Part shown: positions 28,145 through 37,245 of the stretch, one piece after another | Layout of the letters: the number at the start of each line of letters is the position of its first letter | Position numbering within the stretch: position 1 is the first letter of the stretch | Assembly: GCF_020524325.1 (NCBI RefSeq) | Contig: NZ_JAIVKY010000006.1 | Location: 1 to 64,000 of the forward strand | Source: Sutcliffiella horikoshii | GTDB taxonomy: Bacteria; Bacillota; Bacilli; Bacillales; Bacillaceae_I | Reading direction: 5' to 3' | DNA length: 64,000 nucleotides | Made by a program: the position numbers and the translations under genes | Notes under the pieces: generated by a model | Told to the model about the DNA's origin: nothing | The model's input: only the letters and a program-made list of their open reading frames with translations | Database searches by the model: none

Positions 28145-28582
28145 ATGGCAAAATATACGAGAGCAGATATAGTAGAAAGAGCAAAAGAATTGGCACAAAT
28201 GATCGCTGACACAGAAGAAGTAGAATACTTCAAACGTGCAGAAGAACAAATCAATGAGAACCAAAAGATTAAAGAAATGGTAGCAAGTGTGAAAAGCTTG
28301 CAGAAGCAGGCTGTTAACTTCCAACATTACGGAAAAACAGAAGCTTTAAAGAAAACAGAAGCGAAGTTAGATGCACTTTTAGCAGAAATGGATGAGATTC
28401 CTATTGTGCAAGAGTTCAAAACTTCCCAAACAAATGTAAACGACCTATTACAATTAGTTTCTTCATATATCTCCAAAACAGTAACTGACGAGATCATCGT
28501 TGCAACTGGAGGAGATGTCCTTCGCGGAGAAACCGGCTCCTACGTAAAAAACACCACATACGGTGGAGGAAGCTGCTCATAA
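28145..28582 (+). CDS. ricA: RicA/YmcA, regulatory iron-sulfur complex subunit
   Basis: 145-aa helical protein; with YlbF (RicF) and YaaT (RicT) it forms the Ric complex that influences mRNA maturation by RNase Y, sporulation, competence and biofilm formation in B. subtilis. It begins 3 bp after miaB. The body is a long amphipathic helix set, and the end reads GGGSCS, with the terminal cysteine a plausible cluster ligand. Confidence 0.92.
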   Translation: MAKYTRADIVERAKELAQMIADTEEVEYFKRAEEQINENQKIKEMVASVKSLQKQAVNFQHYGKTEALKKTEAKLDALLAEMDEIPIVQEFKTSQTNVNDLLQLVSSYISKTVTDEIIVATGGDVLRGETGSYVKNTTYGGGSCS

Positions 28583-28588
28583 TTTTAC

Positions 28589-28625
28589 TAAAAGCATGGA
28601 AGCTTATTTCCATGCTTTTTTTATA
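28589..28625 (+). terminator. Terminator after ricA
   Basis: Stem AAAAGCATGGAA/TTCCATGCTTTT with loop GCTTAT, followed by TTTATAA. Confidence 0.9.
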
Positions 28626-28640
28626 AAAAAATATATTAGA

Positions 28641-28699
28641 CTGTTGATTTCCGTTCCAGGCGCTTCGCTTGCCTGCGGGCGGTCCGTGGGCCTCCTCAC
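28641..28699 (-). repeat. Hairpin repeat half R7 (split copy, part 1)
   Basis: CTGTTGATTTCCGTTCCAGG... to GGGCCTCCTCAC: one half of a GC-rich subtype copy. Its arm AGGCGC (28658-28663) finds its partner GCGCCT only in fragment R9 (28973-28978), so R7 and R9 are the two halves of one element opened by an insert. Confidence 0.8.
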
Positions 28700-28710
28700 A
28701 TCGCTTTACG

Positions 28711-28920
28711 CCACTGAAAAAGTCAAAAAATTTAGATGTAGTTTATACACCGCTGTTGATTTCCGAAAAAGGCTTCGCTTTCCTAGGGGCGCTGCTGGAG
28801 CCTCCTCGGCTACGCCTGCGGGGTCTCCACCTAGCGCTATCTCCCTCAGGAGTCTACGCCTTTTTCTCCAATCACCAGCTAGAAATCATTTAAGTACATG
28901 AGATTTCAGTTTTTCAGTGG
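28711..28920. mobile_element. Insert bounded by 11-bp inverted repeats inside a hairpin repeat
   Basis: CCACTGAAAAA (28711-28721) and TTTTTCAGTGG (28910-28920) are perfect inverted repeats bracketing about 190 bp that contains complete repeat R8. The insert lies between the halves R7 and R9. No transposase is present, so mobility would need a protein from elsewhere. A target duplication is not apparent. Confidence 0.45.
28752..28879 (-). repeat. Hairpin repeat, complete copy R8
   Basis: Reverse-orientation copy with the same core as R1. The hypervariable arm is a perfect 9-bp inverted repeat GAAAAAGGC (28765-28773) / GCCTTTTTC (28858-28866), different in sequence from the arms of R4 and R10. 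Ends GCTGTTGAT/ATCACCAGC pair at 8 of 9 positions. Confidence 0.9.
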
Positions 28921-28990
28921 CTTCTCTGCTCCTACGGGGTCTCACCCGTCCCTTCCTCCCGCGGACGTTTGCGCGCCTTCCACTACAATA
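28921..28990 (-). repeat. Hairpin repeat half R9 (split copy, part 2)
   Basis: Continues the element started in R7 (CTACGGGGTCTCACCCG... to GCGCGCCTTCCACTACAATA). The following spacer (28991-29083) is recognisably homologous to 5943-6030 between R2 and R3, for example in the words TGACCGAGTTAACTGAAAAA versus CTAACCGAGTTGTCTGAAAA. Confidence 0.78.
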
Positions 28991-29083
28991 AATAAGGTCA
29001 CTTAATTTATTGAAGGGTTTTGAAAAGAAATCTGACCGAGTTAACTGAAAAAGCAGTAACATGTGGGTTTTATGTTATTTCCA

Positions 29084-29213
29084 GCTGTGGATTGGAGCAA
29101 ATGGCGAAGACTCCAGCGGGGGAGTAACGGTAGCTTGAGACCCCTGAAGCGTTGTGAGGAGGCTCAAGCACGGTCCCGTGGAAAGCGAAGCCATTTGCGG
29201 AAAGGAACAGCGG
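29084..29213 (+). repeat. Hairpin repeat, complete copy R10
   Basis: Begins GCTGTGGATTGG and ends GGAACAGCGG, so the outer arm is only GCTGT/ACAGC, a subtype shared with R3 and R6. The hypervariable arm is a perfect 9-bp inverted repeat GCAAATGGC (29097-29105) / GCCATTTGC (29190-29198); the central arm is GCTTGAG/CTCAAGC. Confidence 0.9.
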
Positions 29214-29303
29214 AGTAGAACGCTTATAAATCTTTTAGGCGGGTTGATTTTGTAAGCTTTTTTTAGCGTCTGCTGCACCTTGTGATTTTTTCAAAAAATA
29301 GGC

Positions 29304-29330
29304 ACATATCCAGATAAGCTTGCATACAAT
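29304..29330 (+). promoter_or_regulatory. Sporulation-sigma (E/K type) promoter for cotE
   Basis: CATACAAT (29323-29330) is an exact match to the SigE -10 consensus CATACANT and also fits SigK. Upstream ACATATC (29304-29310) is an imperfect -35 with a short 12-bp gap. cotE has SigE and SigK promoters in B. subtilis. Confidence 0.55.
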
Positions 29331-29450
29331 GAACTATACGTTAATGTGTTAGAAATCATTTAGTTATGCAGCAAATTCAATCTAATCACAATTGTCATTT
29401 AACCCGCATAGGATGAAATGAAGATTGTAATGAGGAGGGTGTATGCTCGA

Positions 29451-29990
29451 ATGTCTGAATACAGAGAAATTATCACAAGAGCAGTAACCGGCAAAGGTAG
29501 AAAGTTTACGCAGTCCAAACATACGATTAGTCCCTCGCATCGTCCTACAAGCATTTTAGGATGCTGGGTCATTAACCATACGTATGATGCGAAAAAAGTG
29601 GACGATACCGTGGAAGTAAAAGGGAAATATGATATTAACGTCTGGTATTCACACAGTGACAATACGAAGACGGAAGTAGTGACGGAAACTGTTTCCTACA
29701 AAGATGTCGTTAAGCTAAGGTATAAAGATGAAAACAGCCTTGGTGATGATCATGAAGTAATAGCGCGTGTCCTACAACAGCCTAATTGCTTAGAAGCGAG
29801 CATCGCTGACAAGGAAGCAAAAGTGGAAGTGCAAGTGGAAAGAGAATTCTTGACGGAAATTATTGGAGAAACCAAGATTACTGTGGAAGTACATCCAGAC
29901 ACATTAGCGGATGATAATGACTGGGATGTTGATGAGGATGAGTTTGAAGACTTAAATCCAGACTTTATCGTCGACGGATACGAAGAGTAA
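29451..29990 (+). CDS. cotE: Spore outer coat morphogenetic protein CotE
   Basis: 179-aa organiser of the outer spore coat. ATG 29451 ([12 protein letters not shown]) follows GAGGAGGGTG. Family-typical segments [33 protein letters not shown] and [10 protein letters not shown] are present, and the acidic C-terminus (about 155-179) serves as partner-docking tail. Position between ricA and mutS as in B. subtilis, but here the repeat array and a sporulation promoter separate it from ricA. Confidence 0.96.
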   Translation: MSEYREIITRAVTGKGRKFTQSKHTISPSHRPTSILGCWVINHTYDAKKVDDTVEVKGKYDINVWYSHSDNTKTEVVTETVSYKDVVKLRYKDENSLGDDHEVIARVLQQPNCLEASIADKEAKVEVQVEREFLTEIIGETKITVEVHPDTLADDNDWDVDEDEFEDLNPDFIVDGYEE

Positions 29991-29993
29991 AGG

Positions 29994-30028
29994 GAACTGG
30001 GGAGCAATTTGCTTCCTGGTTTTTTTGT
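29994..30028 (+). terminator. Terminator after cotE
   Basis: Stem AACTGGGGA-GCA with TGC-TTCCTGGTT, followed by TTTTTTG. Confidence 0.78.
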
Positions 30029-30093
30029 TGAATCTTGATTTAACCAGTGATGATTACCATGCTATCAGCAATCACCCCTGAAACGCCAAAATA

Positions 30094-30102
30094 TGATATA
30101 AT
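30094..30102 (+). promoter_or_regulatory. Extended -10 promoter of mutSL
   Basis: TGATATAAT fits the extended -10 TGnTATAAT, 34 bp before the mutS start. No good -35 is present, as expected for this promoter class. Confidence 0.5.
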
Positions 30103-30135
30103 AAAGCAGCAAAAAACAATAGTTGGGGGATTACG

Positions 30136-32748
30136 ATGGCTTCTTATACGCCGATGATACAGCAATACCTGAGAGTAAAGGCAGACTATCAAGATGCCTT
30201 TTTATTTTTTCGCCTAGGCGATTTTTATGAAATGTTTTTTGAAGATGCGACAAAAGCATCTCAAGTTCTTGAAATTACATTAACCAGCCGTGACGGAGGG
30301 GGAAAAGAACGAATCCCGATGTGTGGAGTACCCTATCATTCGGCTCCTAATTATATAGATCAACTAATTGAAAAAGGTTATAAAGTAGCTATTTGTGAAC
30401 AAGTGGAAGATCCGAAACAGACAAAAGGGGTCGTGAAAAGAGAAGTAGTTCAGCTGATCACTCCTGGAACTGTCATGGAAACAAAAGGGCTTTCTGACAA
30501 ACAAAATAACTTTTTGACTTCTATTACACACTTTGAGGATGAGACATTTGGGCTTGCGTATGCCGATCTTTCTACAGGTGAACTTCATACAACAGTTATA
30601 ACTGGTCCTGTCCAGCAACTTGTAAATGAGGTATATTCCATTGGAGCAAAGGAAATAGTGGTTTCTGAGAAATTCCCACTAGACCTTGTTCAAATGATTA
30701 AAGAGAGAATGGTTACCACATGCTCTTATGAGGAAGCAACTGATATCCCGATGGAATTTAATCAGATCGTCATAAATTTGGAACAAGAGAAGTTGCAAAT
30801 ATCTGTCGGAAGATTACTTCATTATTTAAAGAGAACGCAAAAGCGCAGTCTTGATCATCTTCAACCTGCCAGGTTTTTTGAATTAGATCAATCAATGAAA
30901 ATCGACCTCTTTTCAAAGCGCAACCTTGAGTTGACGGAAACTATCCGTTCCAAAGGGAAAAAAGGTTCCTTGCTATGGTTGTTAGATCAAACCGTCACAG
31001 CAATGGGTGGTCGATTATTAAAGCAATGGGTGGACAGGCCTTTAATTAACCCTGCACTTATTAATCAGCGTCATGATATGGTAGAGACCCTTATTAATGA
31101 GTATTTTACAAGACAAGAAATTCGAGAATTATTAAAAGAAGTATATGACCTTGAAAGGCTTGCCGGAAGAGTTGCATTCGGAAATGTAAATGCAAGAGAT
31201 CTTGTGCAACTACGAAAGTCTCTGTCACAGATTCCTCATCTGAAGTCGATGGTGGAAAAGCTTCCAATAGACAATACTTCCATTCTGGACAATATGGATG
31301 AGTGTGAGGAATTGACGACTCTACTTCATGATAGCTTAATTGAGCAACCCTCCTTGTCGGTAAAAGAAGGCAACATGATGAAGGATGGGTTTCATGAGGA
31401 GCTGGATAAGTACCGAGATGCTAGAAGAAACGGCAAGACTTGGATAGCTGAATTAGAAAAAAGAGAACGAGATTTAACGGGGATACGGTCTCTTAAAATA
31501 GGATATAATCGCATTTTTGGTTATTATATTGAAATAACAAAAGCGAATATTTCGTCTCTACCAGAGGGCAGGTATGAGAGAAAACAGACACTTGCCAACG
31601 CAGAGCGATACATTACAGAAGAATTAAAGGAAAAAGAGACACTTATTTTAGAAGCGGAAGAAAAGATTGTCGCACTAGAATATGAGCTTTTCCTGAAACT
31701 TCGTGAAGAAGTAAAGGTATATATTCCGAGACTGCAGAAACTTGCGAAAGCAGTTAGTGAAATCGATGTCCTTCAATGCTTTGCAACCATTAGCGAAGAC
31801 AGGTACTACACAAGGCCTTCTTTTAATGATGAGAGAAAGGTATATATCACAGAAGGTCGTCACCCTGTAGTGGAAAAAGTGATGGATGCGAACGAATATG
31901 TACCGAATGACACATGGATGGATAAGGAAAATGAGATGCTTCTTATCACAGGTCCGAACATGTCTGGTAAAAGTACTTATATGCGTCAAGTGGCCCTGAC
32001 AGCTATTCTCGCTCAGATAGGCTGTTTCGTTCCGGCAAAAGAGGCGTCCCTTCCTATTTTTGATCAAATCTTCACGAGAATAGGAGCAGCCGATGACTTA
32101 ATATCTGGTCAAAGTACATTTATGGTTGAAATGCTAGAAGCTCGTAACGCCATCGTCTATGCAACGCAGAATAGCTTGATTCTATTTGATGAGATTGGCC
32201 GCGGTACTTCCACATATGACGGAATGGCCCTTGCTCAGGCATTAATTGAATATATCCATGACAAAATTGGAGCTAAAACCTTGTTCTCCACTCACTACCA
32301 TGAATTGACTTCCTTGGATAAAGAGCTTAAAAAACTCAAGAATATTCACGTGAGCGTCGTCGAACAAAATGGGAAAGTGGTATTTCTTCATAAAATGAAA
32401 GAAGGACCTGCAGATAAAAGCTATGGTATTCATGTGGCGGAACTCGCGGAACTTCCTAAAGAATTAATAACAAGAGCCCAAACAATCCTTGAAAAATTAG
32501 AAAGTCAACCGAAGAGTGAACCTGTCGAAGTTGCTGCAACTAAAGAGGTAGACTTATTGGAAAAAGATCCTCTTACACAACTATCCTTTTTTGATGAGAC
32601 AAAAGAGAGCAAGCAATCAGAGAAGCAGAGCCGAAGTGAAAAAGCAGCACTTGAAAAGCTAAAGAAAATAGAGTTGCTTGAAACGACACCGCTAGAAGCG
32701 TTGAATAAACTGCACGAAATTCTGAAGTTATTAAAAGTTAAATCATAA
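30136..32748 (+). CDS. mutS: DNA mismatch repair protein MutS
   Basis: 870-aa mismatch-recognition ATPase. The N-terminal mismatch domain contains [15 protein letters not shown], where Phe-x-Glu contacts the mispair. Core and clamp domains follow, then the ABC ATPase with Walker [10 protein letters not shown] (about 605-613) and Walker [20 protein letters not shown] 30136 follows GGGGGAT. A C-terminal linker with beta-clamp-type features precedes the end. mutL starts 19 bp downstream. Confidence 0.97.
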   Translation: MASYTPMIQQYLRVKADYQDAFLFFRLGDFYEMFFEDATKASQVLEITLTSRDGGGKERIPMCGVPYHSAPNYIDQLIEKGYKVAICEQVEDPKQTKGVVKREVVQLITPGTVMETKGLSDKQNNFLTSITHFEDETFGLAYADLSTGELHTTVITGPVQQLVNEVYSIGAKEIVVSEKFPLDLVQMIKERMVTTCSYEEATDIPMEFNQIVINLEQEKLQISVGRLLHYLKRTQKRSLDHLQPARFFELDQSMKIDLFSKRNLELTETIRSKGKKGSLLWLLDQTVTAMGGRLLKQWVDRPLINPALINQRHDMVETLINEYFTRQEIRELLKEVYDLERLAGRVAFGNVNARDLVQLRKSLSQIPHLKSMVEKLPIDNTSILDNMDECEELTTLLHDSLIEQPSLSVKEGNMMKDGFHEELDKYRDARRNGKTWIAELEKRERDLTGIRSLKIGYNRIFGYYIEITKANISSLPEGRYERKQTLANAERYITEELKEKETLILEAEEKIVALEYELFLKLREEVKVYIPRLQKLAKAVSEIDVLQCFATISEDRYYTRPSFNDERKVYITEGRHPVVEKVMDANEYVPNDTWMDKENEMLLITGPNMSGKSTYMRQVALTAILAQIGCFVPAKEASLPIFDQIFTRIGAADDLISGQSTFMVEMLEARNAIVYATQNSLILFDEIGRGTSTYDGMALAQALIEYIHDKIGAKTLFSTHYHELTSLDKELKKLKNIHVSVVEQNGKVVFLHKMKEGPADKSYGIHVAELAELPKELITRAQTILEKLESQPKSEPVEVAATKEVDLLEKDPLTQLSFFDETKESKQSEKQSRSEKAALEKLKKIELLETTPLEALNKLHEILKLLKVKS

Positions 32749-32767
32749 AAAGAAAGGAGGAAATAGA

Positions 32768-34657
32768 ATGGGGAAGATTGTCCAGTTAGATGAGAGTTTA
32801 GCGAATAAAATCGCTGCCGGGGAAGTGGTAGAGCGTCCTGCTTCTGTCGTAAAAGAGCTGGTGGAGAACGCTATTGACGCTAACTCCACCATCATCGAAA
32901 TCGAGCTTGAAGAAGCTGGTCTATCGAAAATCCGTGTCCTCGACAATGGTGATGGTATAGAACAGGAGGATGTTCTGACGGCATTTCAACGGCACGCTAC
33001 AAGTAAAATTAAGAATGAAAATGATCTGTTCCGTATCCGGACGCTTGGCTTTAGAGGAGAGGCCCTTCCGAGTATCGCTTCCGTATCACTTTTTGACATT
33101 ACCACAAGTACCGGGGAAGGCCCGGGTACACATCTAAGTTTTAAAGGCGGAGTGCTAGAAACTCAAGAGCTGTCGAGTAGCAGAAAAGGAACGGATATCA
33201 TCGTGCAGCACTTATTTTTCAATACTCCTGCACGATTAAAGTATATGAAAACCATCCACACAGAATTAGGCAATATATCAGATATGGTGAATCGGCTTGC
33301 ATTAGCTCATCCTTCTATTTCCTTCCGTCTTAGTCATAATGGGAAAAGGATGCTCGCTACAAATGGGAATGGTGACAGCCTACATGTGTTAGCTGCCATT
33401 TATGGGATGAATATCGCAAAAAAAATGGTTCCCATCCACTTTACTTCGCTAGATTTTGAAGTGAAAGGGTATATTGCCATGCCTGAAGTGACACGAGCAT
33501 CCAAAAATTATATCTCCACTATAATTAATGGACGCTACGTGAAAAACTATACAGTGGTAAGAGCAATCCAAGAGGGATATCACACACTCCTGCCGATTGG
33601 AAGGTATCCAATTGTTTATATAGAAGTCATGATGGACCCTCTTTTAGTGGATGTGAATGTACATCCGGCCAAGTTAGAAGTAAGGTTGAGTAAAGAAGAT
33701 GAGCTTTATAGACTTGTAGCTGAAGGGATAAAAGATGTATTTGGTCAAAAACAACTTATTCCTTCCAATAGCCCAAGAAAGCAGACAAGCTATACAGAAG
33801 AACCAAAGCCTACCCAACAAACCTTTACACTTGATGAAAGATTACCTTTTGATCGTCCGGTACAAAGTCAAGAAGTACCTTTTATTAAGAAGAAAGAAGA
33901 AGAGAGCAGAACGTTTCAAGTTAACGAACCCTCTAATACTTGGGAAGATACTAACCATAACGATGCTTATCGCCATAATCAGCATGAGGAGTTTTTAGAC
34001 GATACTTTTGATGAAGTAGAAGAAGTTTATACCGAAAAACAACCTGAACCTTCTTCTGAAGAAAAGAGAGAGTCGCGTATTCCTGCTCTATATCCTATTG
34101 GTCAAATGCATGGTACCTATATCGTTGCGCAAAATGAGAATGGACTTTATCTAATTGATCAGCACGCGGCACAAGAGCGAATAAACTATGAATATTTTTA
34201 TCAAAAACTCGGTAGGGAAGAAAGAAATCTACAAGAACTTCTTGTTCCTTTGACCATTGAATGTTCTCTAGACGAATATTTGTTTCTCGAAGAGCATGCG
34301 GAAGCCTTTGAAGAGGTAGGAATCATGCTAGAACCCTTTGGGCACCAAACATTCATCGTGAAGGCTCATCCTGTTTGGTTTCCAAAAGGAGAAGAGAGAG
34401 AAACGATCGATGAAATGATTAATTTATGTTTGGAAAAGAAGAAAATAAACATCTCTGACTTAAGAGAAGAAGCAGCCATTATGATGAGCTGTAAAGCAGC
34501 AATAAAAGCCAATCATCATCTTAGACAAGATGAAATAACAGCTCTTTTAAATACGTTAAGAGAAGCTGAAAATCCATTTACATGTCCTCATGGAAGACCG
34601 ATTCTTATTCATTTTTCGTCCTATGAATTGGAAAAGATGTTTAAGAGGGTCATGTAA
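32768..34657 (+). CDS. mutL: DNA mismatch repair endonuclease MutL
   Basis: 629-aa GHKL ATPase. ATG 32768 follows AAAGGAGG. N-terminal ATP site motifs are [16 protein letters not shown] and [10 protein letters not shown]; a variable acidic linker spans about 335-430. The C-terminal endonuclease motif [13 protein letters not shown] (about 464) shows this is the nicking type of MutL, used in bacteria without MutH. ACPHGRP-like zinc site appears as [11 protein letters not shown] near the end. Confidence 0.97.
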   Translation: MGKIVQLDESLANKIAAGEVVERPASVVKELVENAIDANSTIIEIELEEAGLSKIRVLDNGDGIEQEDVLTAFQRHATSKIKNENDLFRIRTLGFRGEALPSIASVSLFDITTSTGEGPGTHLSFKGGVLETQELSSSRKGTDIIVQHLFFNTPARLKYMKTIHTELGNISDMVNRLALAHPSISFRLSHNGKRMLATNGNGDSLHVLAAIYGMNIAKKMVPIHFTSLDFEVKGYIAMPEVTRASKNYISTIINGRYVKNYTVVRAIQEGYHTLLPIGRYPIVYIEVMMDPLLVDVNVHPAKLEVRLSKEDELYRLVAEGIKDVFGQKQLIPSNSPRKQTSYTEEPKPTQQTFTLDERLPFDRPVQSQEVPFIKKKEEESRTFQVNEPSNTWEDTNHNDAYRHNQHEEFLDDTFDEVEEVYTEKQPEPSSEEKRESRIPALYPIGQMHGTYIVAQNENGLYLIDQHAAQERINYEYFYQKLGREERNLQELLVPLTIECSLDEYLFLEEHAEAFEEVGIMLEPFGHQTFIVKAHPVWFPKGEERETIDEMINLCLEKKKINISDLREEAAIMMSCKAAIKANHHLRQDEITALLNTLREAENPFTCPHGRPILIHFSSYELEKMFKRVM

Positions 34658-34751
34658 AAATAAGAAATTTTTTATCAGTTAGATTGAGTTCTAAGGAAAA
34701 TGGGTATAATGATATCTTGTGATAAAGAATAATTGAGAGAGTGAGTGAGCG

Positions 34752-35702
34752 TTGGGAGAGAAACAAAAAGTCATTGTGATAATTGGTCCGACAGCAGTAG
34801 GAAAAACGAAAACAAGTGTGGAATTGGCTAAAAGGCTAAACGGTGAAATCATTAGCGGAGATTCCATGCAAATCTACAAGACAATGGATATTGGGACTGC
34901 CAAAGTAAAAAAAGAAGAAATGCAGGGTATTCCTCACTACCTCCTAGATATTAAAGAGCCTCAAGAGGCTTATTCGGTCGCGGAATTCCAACAGGATGTT
35001 CGAAATAAGATCGACGAAATTACTTCAAGAGGTCGTATTCCCATCATTGTCGGCGGAACGGGTCTGTATATTCAATCTGTCCTATATGACTATCAATTTT
35101 CAGAAAGTGGGAAGGATGACGAAATTCGTCTCCGCCTTGAAAAAAGAAGTCAAGAAATTGGAGTAGAAAAATTGCATCAAGAGCTTACGGAAATTGATCC
35201 GAAAAGTGCTGCCAATATTCATCCCAATAATGTGAGAAGAGTAATCCGTGGGCTGGAAATATTCTATACTACTGGCAAAACCATGTCAGAGTACCAAGAT
35301 ACTCAGCAACCTGAGCCATTGTACGACATTGCCTTAATTGGTCTCACCATGGACAGAGAAAAGTTATATGAAAGAATCAATCTCAGAGTGGACCTTATGA
35401 TGGAGGAAGGGTTGCTAGAAGAAGTGCAAGCTCTTCATCATAATAAGATTCGAGATTGTCAGTCGATTCAAGCAATAGGCTATAAGGAATTGTATGCTTA
35501 CTTTGATGGTAAGGTGACGTTGGAGCAGGCTGTGGATGACTTGAAGCAAAATTCAAGAAGATATGCAAAAAGACAGCTCACTTGGTTCCGTAATAAAATG
35601 GATGTAACTTGGATTGACATGACAGATGGTGATTTCGAGCAAAAGTTATCACAAATTTTCACGATTATAGCAGGAAAGCTTCGACTTGAAGCGAATAAGT
35701 AA
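34752..35702 (+). CDS. miaA: tRNA dimethylallyltransferase MiaA
   Basis: 316-aa enzyme adding a dimethylallyl group to A37 of tRNAs, the substrate of MiaB. TTG start at 34752 with a poor ribosome-binding site (GAGAGAGTGAGTG). P-loop GPTAVGKT (12-19), [16 protein letters not shown] and [10 protein letters not shown] motifs are all typical. TATAAT at 34705-34710 is a plausible -10. hfq follows closely. Confidence 0.95.
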   Translation: MGEKQKVIVIIGPTAVGKTKTSVELAKRLNGEIISGDSMQIYKTMDIGTAKVKKEEMQGIPHYLLDIKEPQEAYSVAEFQQDVRNKIDEITSRGRIPIIVGGTGLYIQSVLYDYQFSESGKDDEIRLRLEKRSQEIGVEKLHQELTEIDPKSAANIHPNNVRRVIRGLEIFYTTGKTMSEYQDTQQPEPLYDIALIGLTMDREKLYERINLRVDLMMEEGLLEEVQALHHNKIRDCQSIQAIGYKELYAYFDGKVTLEQAVDDLKQNSRRYAKRQLTWFRNKMDVTWIDMTDGDFEQKLSQIFTIIAGKLRLEANK

Positions 35703-35733
35703 GGAAGATAGAGATAAGAGGAGGAAGAAAAAG

Positions 35734-35961
35734 ATGAAGCAATCAATTAATATCCAAGATCAAGTTCTTAACCAATTAAGAAAAGATGGAACAAGCGTAA
35801 CGGTTTTCTTGCTGAATGGGTTTCAACTTCGCGGATTAATAAAAGGGTTTGATAATTTTACTGTGCTTTTAGAAACAGAAGGGAAGCAACAGTTGATTTA
35901 TAAACATGCCATCTCTACTTTTTCTCCATCAAAGAACGTTCAAATAGAAACAGAAGCCTAA
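35734..35961 (+). CDS. hfq: RNA chaperone Hfq
   Basis: 75-aa Sm-like RNA-binding protein forming hexamers. ATG 35734 ([15 protein letters not shown]) follows AGAGGAGG; the in-frame upstream ATG at 35686 lies within miaA and would add a basic extension absent from the family. Sm1 and Sm2 motifs ([21 protein letters not shown]) are intact. It is co-transcribed with miaA, as usual. Confidence 0.95.
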   Translation: MKQSINIQDQVLNQLRKDGTSVTVFLLNGFQLRGLIKGFDNFTVLLETEGKQQLIYKHAISTFSPSKNVQIETEA

Positions 35962-35991
35962 AACCAGCTATAAGCTGGTTTTTTTATTTTG
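35958..35991 (+). terminator. Terminator after hfq
   Basis: Stem AAACCAGCT/AGCTGGTTT with loop ATA, followed by TTTTATTTT; it overlaps the hfq stop. Confidence 0.9.
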
Positions 35992-36268
35992 CATAAAATA
36001 AACATATAGCTCTCTTATAATCATATATTTAGTTAATAAATGGAGAATTTCTCTCCATTTGTTTTATTGCGGAAATAATGGGCTCGAAAAGCAGTAATTA
36101 TTTCTCGGGAAAGCGCATAATATGACAAGTTTGTCAATAGTTTGATGAAAATATATGAAAGTTGTAGAAGAAAATCGAAACAGAGCAGATTTAACAGGAA
36201 TGTTGTAAAAGGAATGGTTTATCACATCAGGATATGTCGGATTTTGGCGTGGAAATGAGGTGGACATC

Positions 36269-37201
36269 TTGGATCAACCCATGAAAAACCAGAATGGGAA
36301 AATAAATATTGTCTTAAATGGGCAGAAAAAACCGTTGAGAGTCACCCATGTTCATACAATAGAGGAACCGCTTACTCCTACAAATCATGCAATATTACAG
36401 GAAATAGAGCGGGAAATGGGGGAATTAGTAGGATTACAAGAAATGAAAAAAGTGGTCAAGGAAATATATGCATGGATTTATGTGAATAAAAAGCGCGAAG
36501 AAGTGGGGTTGAAAACAGAGAGGCAAGTGCTTCATATGATGTTTAAAGGCAATCCCGGGACAGGAAAGACGACTGTTGCCAGGTTGATTGGAAAGTTGTT
36601 TTGTGACATGAATGTCCTTTCAAAAGGTCACCTGATTGAGGCGGAAAGAGCCGATCTTGTCGGAGAATATATTGGGCATACTGCTCAGAAGACGAGAGAT
36701 TTGGTGAAAAAAGCTTTAGGGGGTATTTTGTTTGTGGATGAAGCTTATTCCCTTGCAAGAGGTGGGGAAAAGGATTTTGGAAAAGAAGCTATTGATACCC
36801 TGGTGAAACATATGGAAGATAAGCAGCATGACTTTATTTTGATACTTGCAGGCTATCAGCGTGAGATGGAAGAATTTTTGCGGACGAATCCTGGGCTTAT
36901 TTCCCGTTTTCCTATTATCGTCGATTTTCCCGATTATTCTGTGGAGGAATTGATGGAGATCTGTCAGCGTATGCTGAAAGAACGAGAATATATTATGAGT
37001 AAAGAAGCGGAATGGAAAATGCGTGAGCATCTCAATCAAATGAAAAGTGTGTTATTGCCCTCTGCTTTCAGCAATGGCCGCTATATTAGAAACGTTCTGG
37101 AAAAATCAATAAGGACTCAAGCGATGCGACTTTTAATGTATGACAGTTTTCATAAAAATGAATTGATGACAATTGAAGCGAGAGATCTTCTCCTCAAATG
37201 A
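36269..37201 (+). CDS. spoVK: Stage V sporulation protein K (AAA ATPase)
   Basis: AAA+ ATPase of about 310 aa in the CbbX/SpoVK family, needed for late spore maturation. TTG 36269 (MDQPMKNQNGKINI) fits the GAGGTGG site; GTG 36260 in the same frame is the alternative. Walker A GNPGTGKTT is near 94-102, Walker B GGILFVDEAYSLA near 155, and the sensor/arginine region is LISRFPI. The 270 bp upstream hold no other gene; I could not resolve a sporulation promoter with confidence. Confidence 0.93.
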   Translation: MDQPMKNQNGKINIVLNGQKKPLRVTHVHTIEEPLTPTNHAILQEIEREMGELVGLQEMKKVVKEIYAWIYVNKKREEVGLKTERQVLHMMFKGNPGTGKTTVARLIGKLFCDMNVLSKGHLIEAERADLVGEYIGHTAQKTRDLVKKALGGILFVDEAYSLARGGEKDFGKEAIDTLVKHMEDKQHDFILILAGYQREMEEFLRTNPGLISRFPIIVDFPDYSVEELMEICQRMLKEREYIMSKEAEWKMREHLNQMKSVLLPSAFSNGRYIRNVLEKSIRTQAMRLLMYDSFHKNELMTIEARDLLLK

Positions 37202-37209
37202 ATATCTAA

Positions 37210-37243
37210 ATTAAAAATAGCAGCCAGGCGGCTGCTATTTTTG
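37210..37243. terminator. Bidirectional terminator between spoVK and the desaturase gene
   Basis: AAAAATAGCAGCC/GGCTGCTATTTTT is a 13-bp perfect stem with A-run and T-run on either side, serving the two convergent genes. Confidence 0.9.
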
Positions 37244-37245
37244 CA

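Noticed and set aside
28711-28920. Insertion sequence with transposase
   Set aside because: The bracketed stretch is about 210 bp without coding capacity; kept only as a possible non-autonomous insert.
142-29213. tRNA or rRNA genes among the GC-rich repeats
   Set aside because: The GC-rich blocks have no cloverleaf, T-loop GTTCRANYC or rRNA sequence; they are members of one hairpin repeat family.
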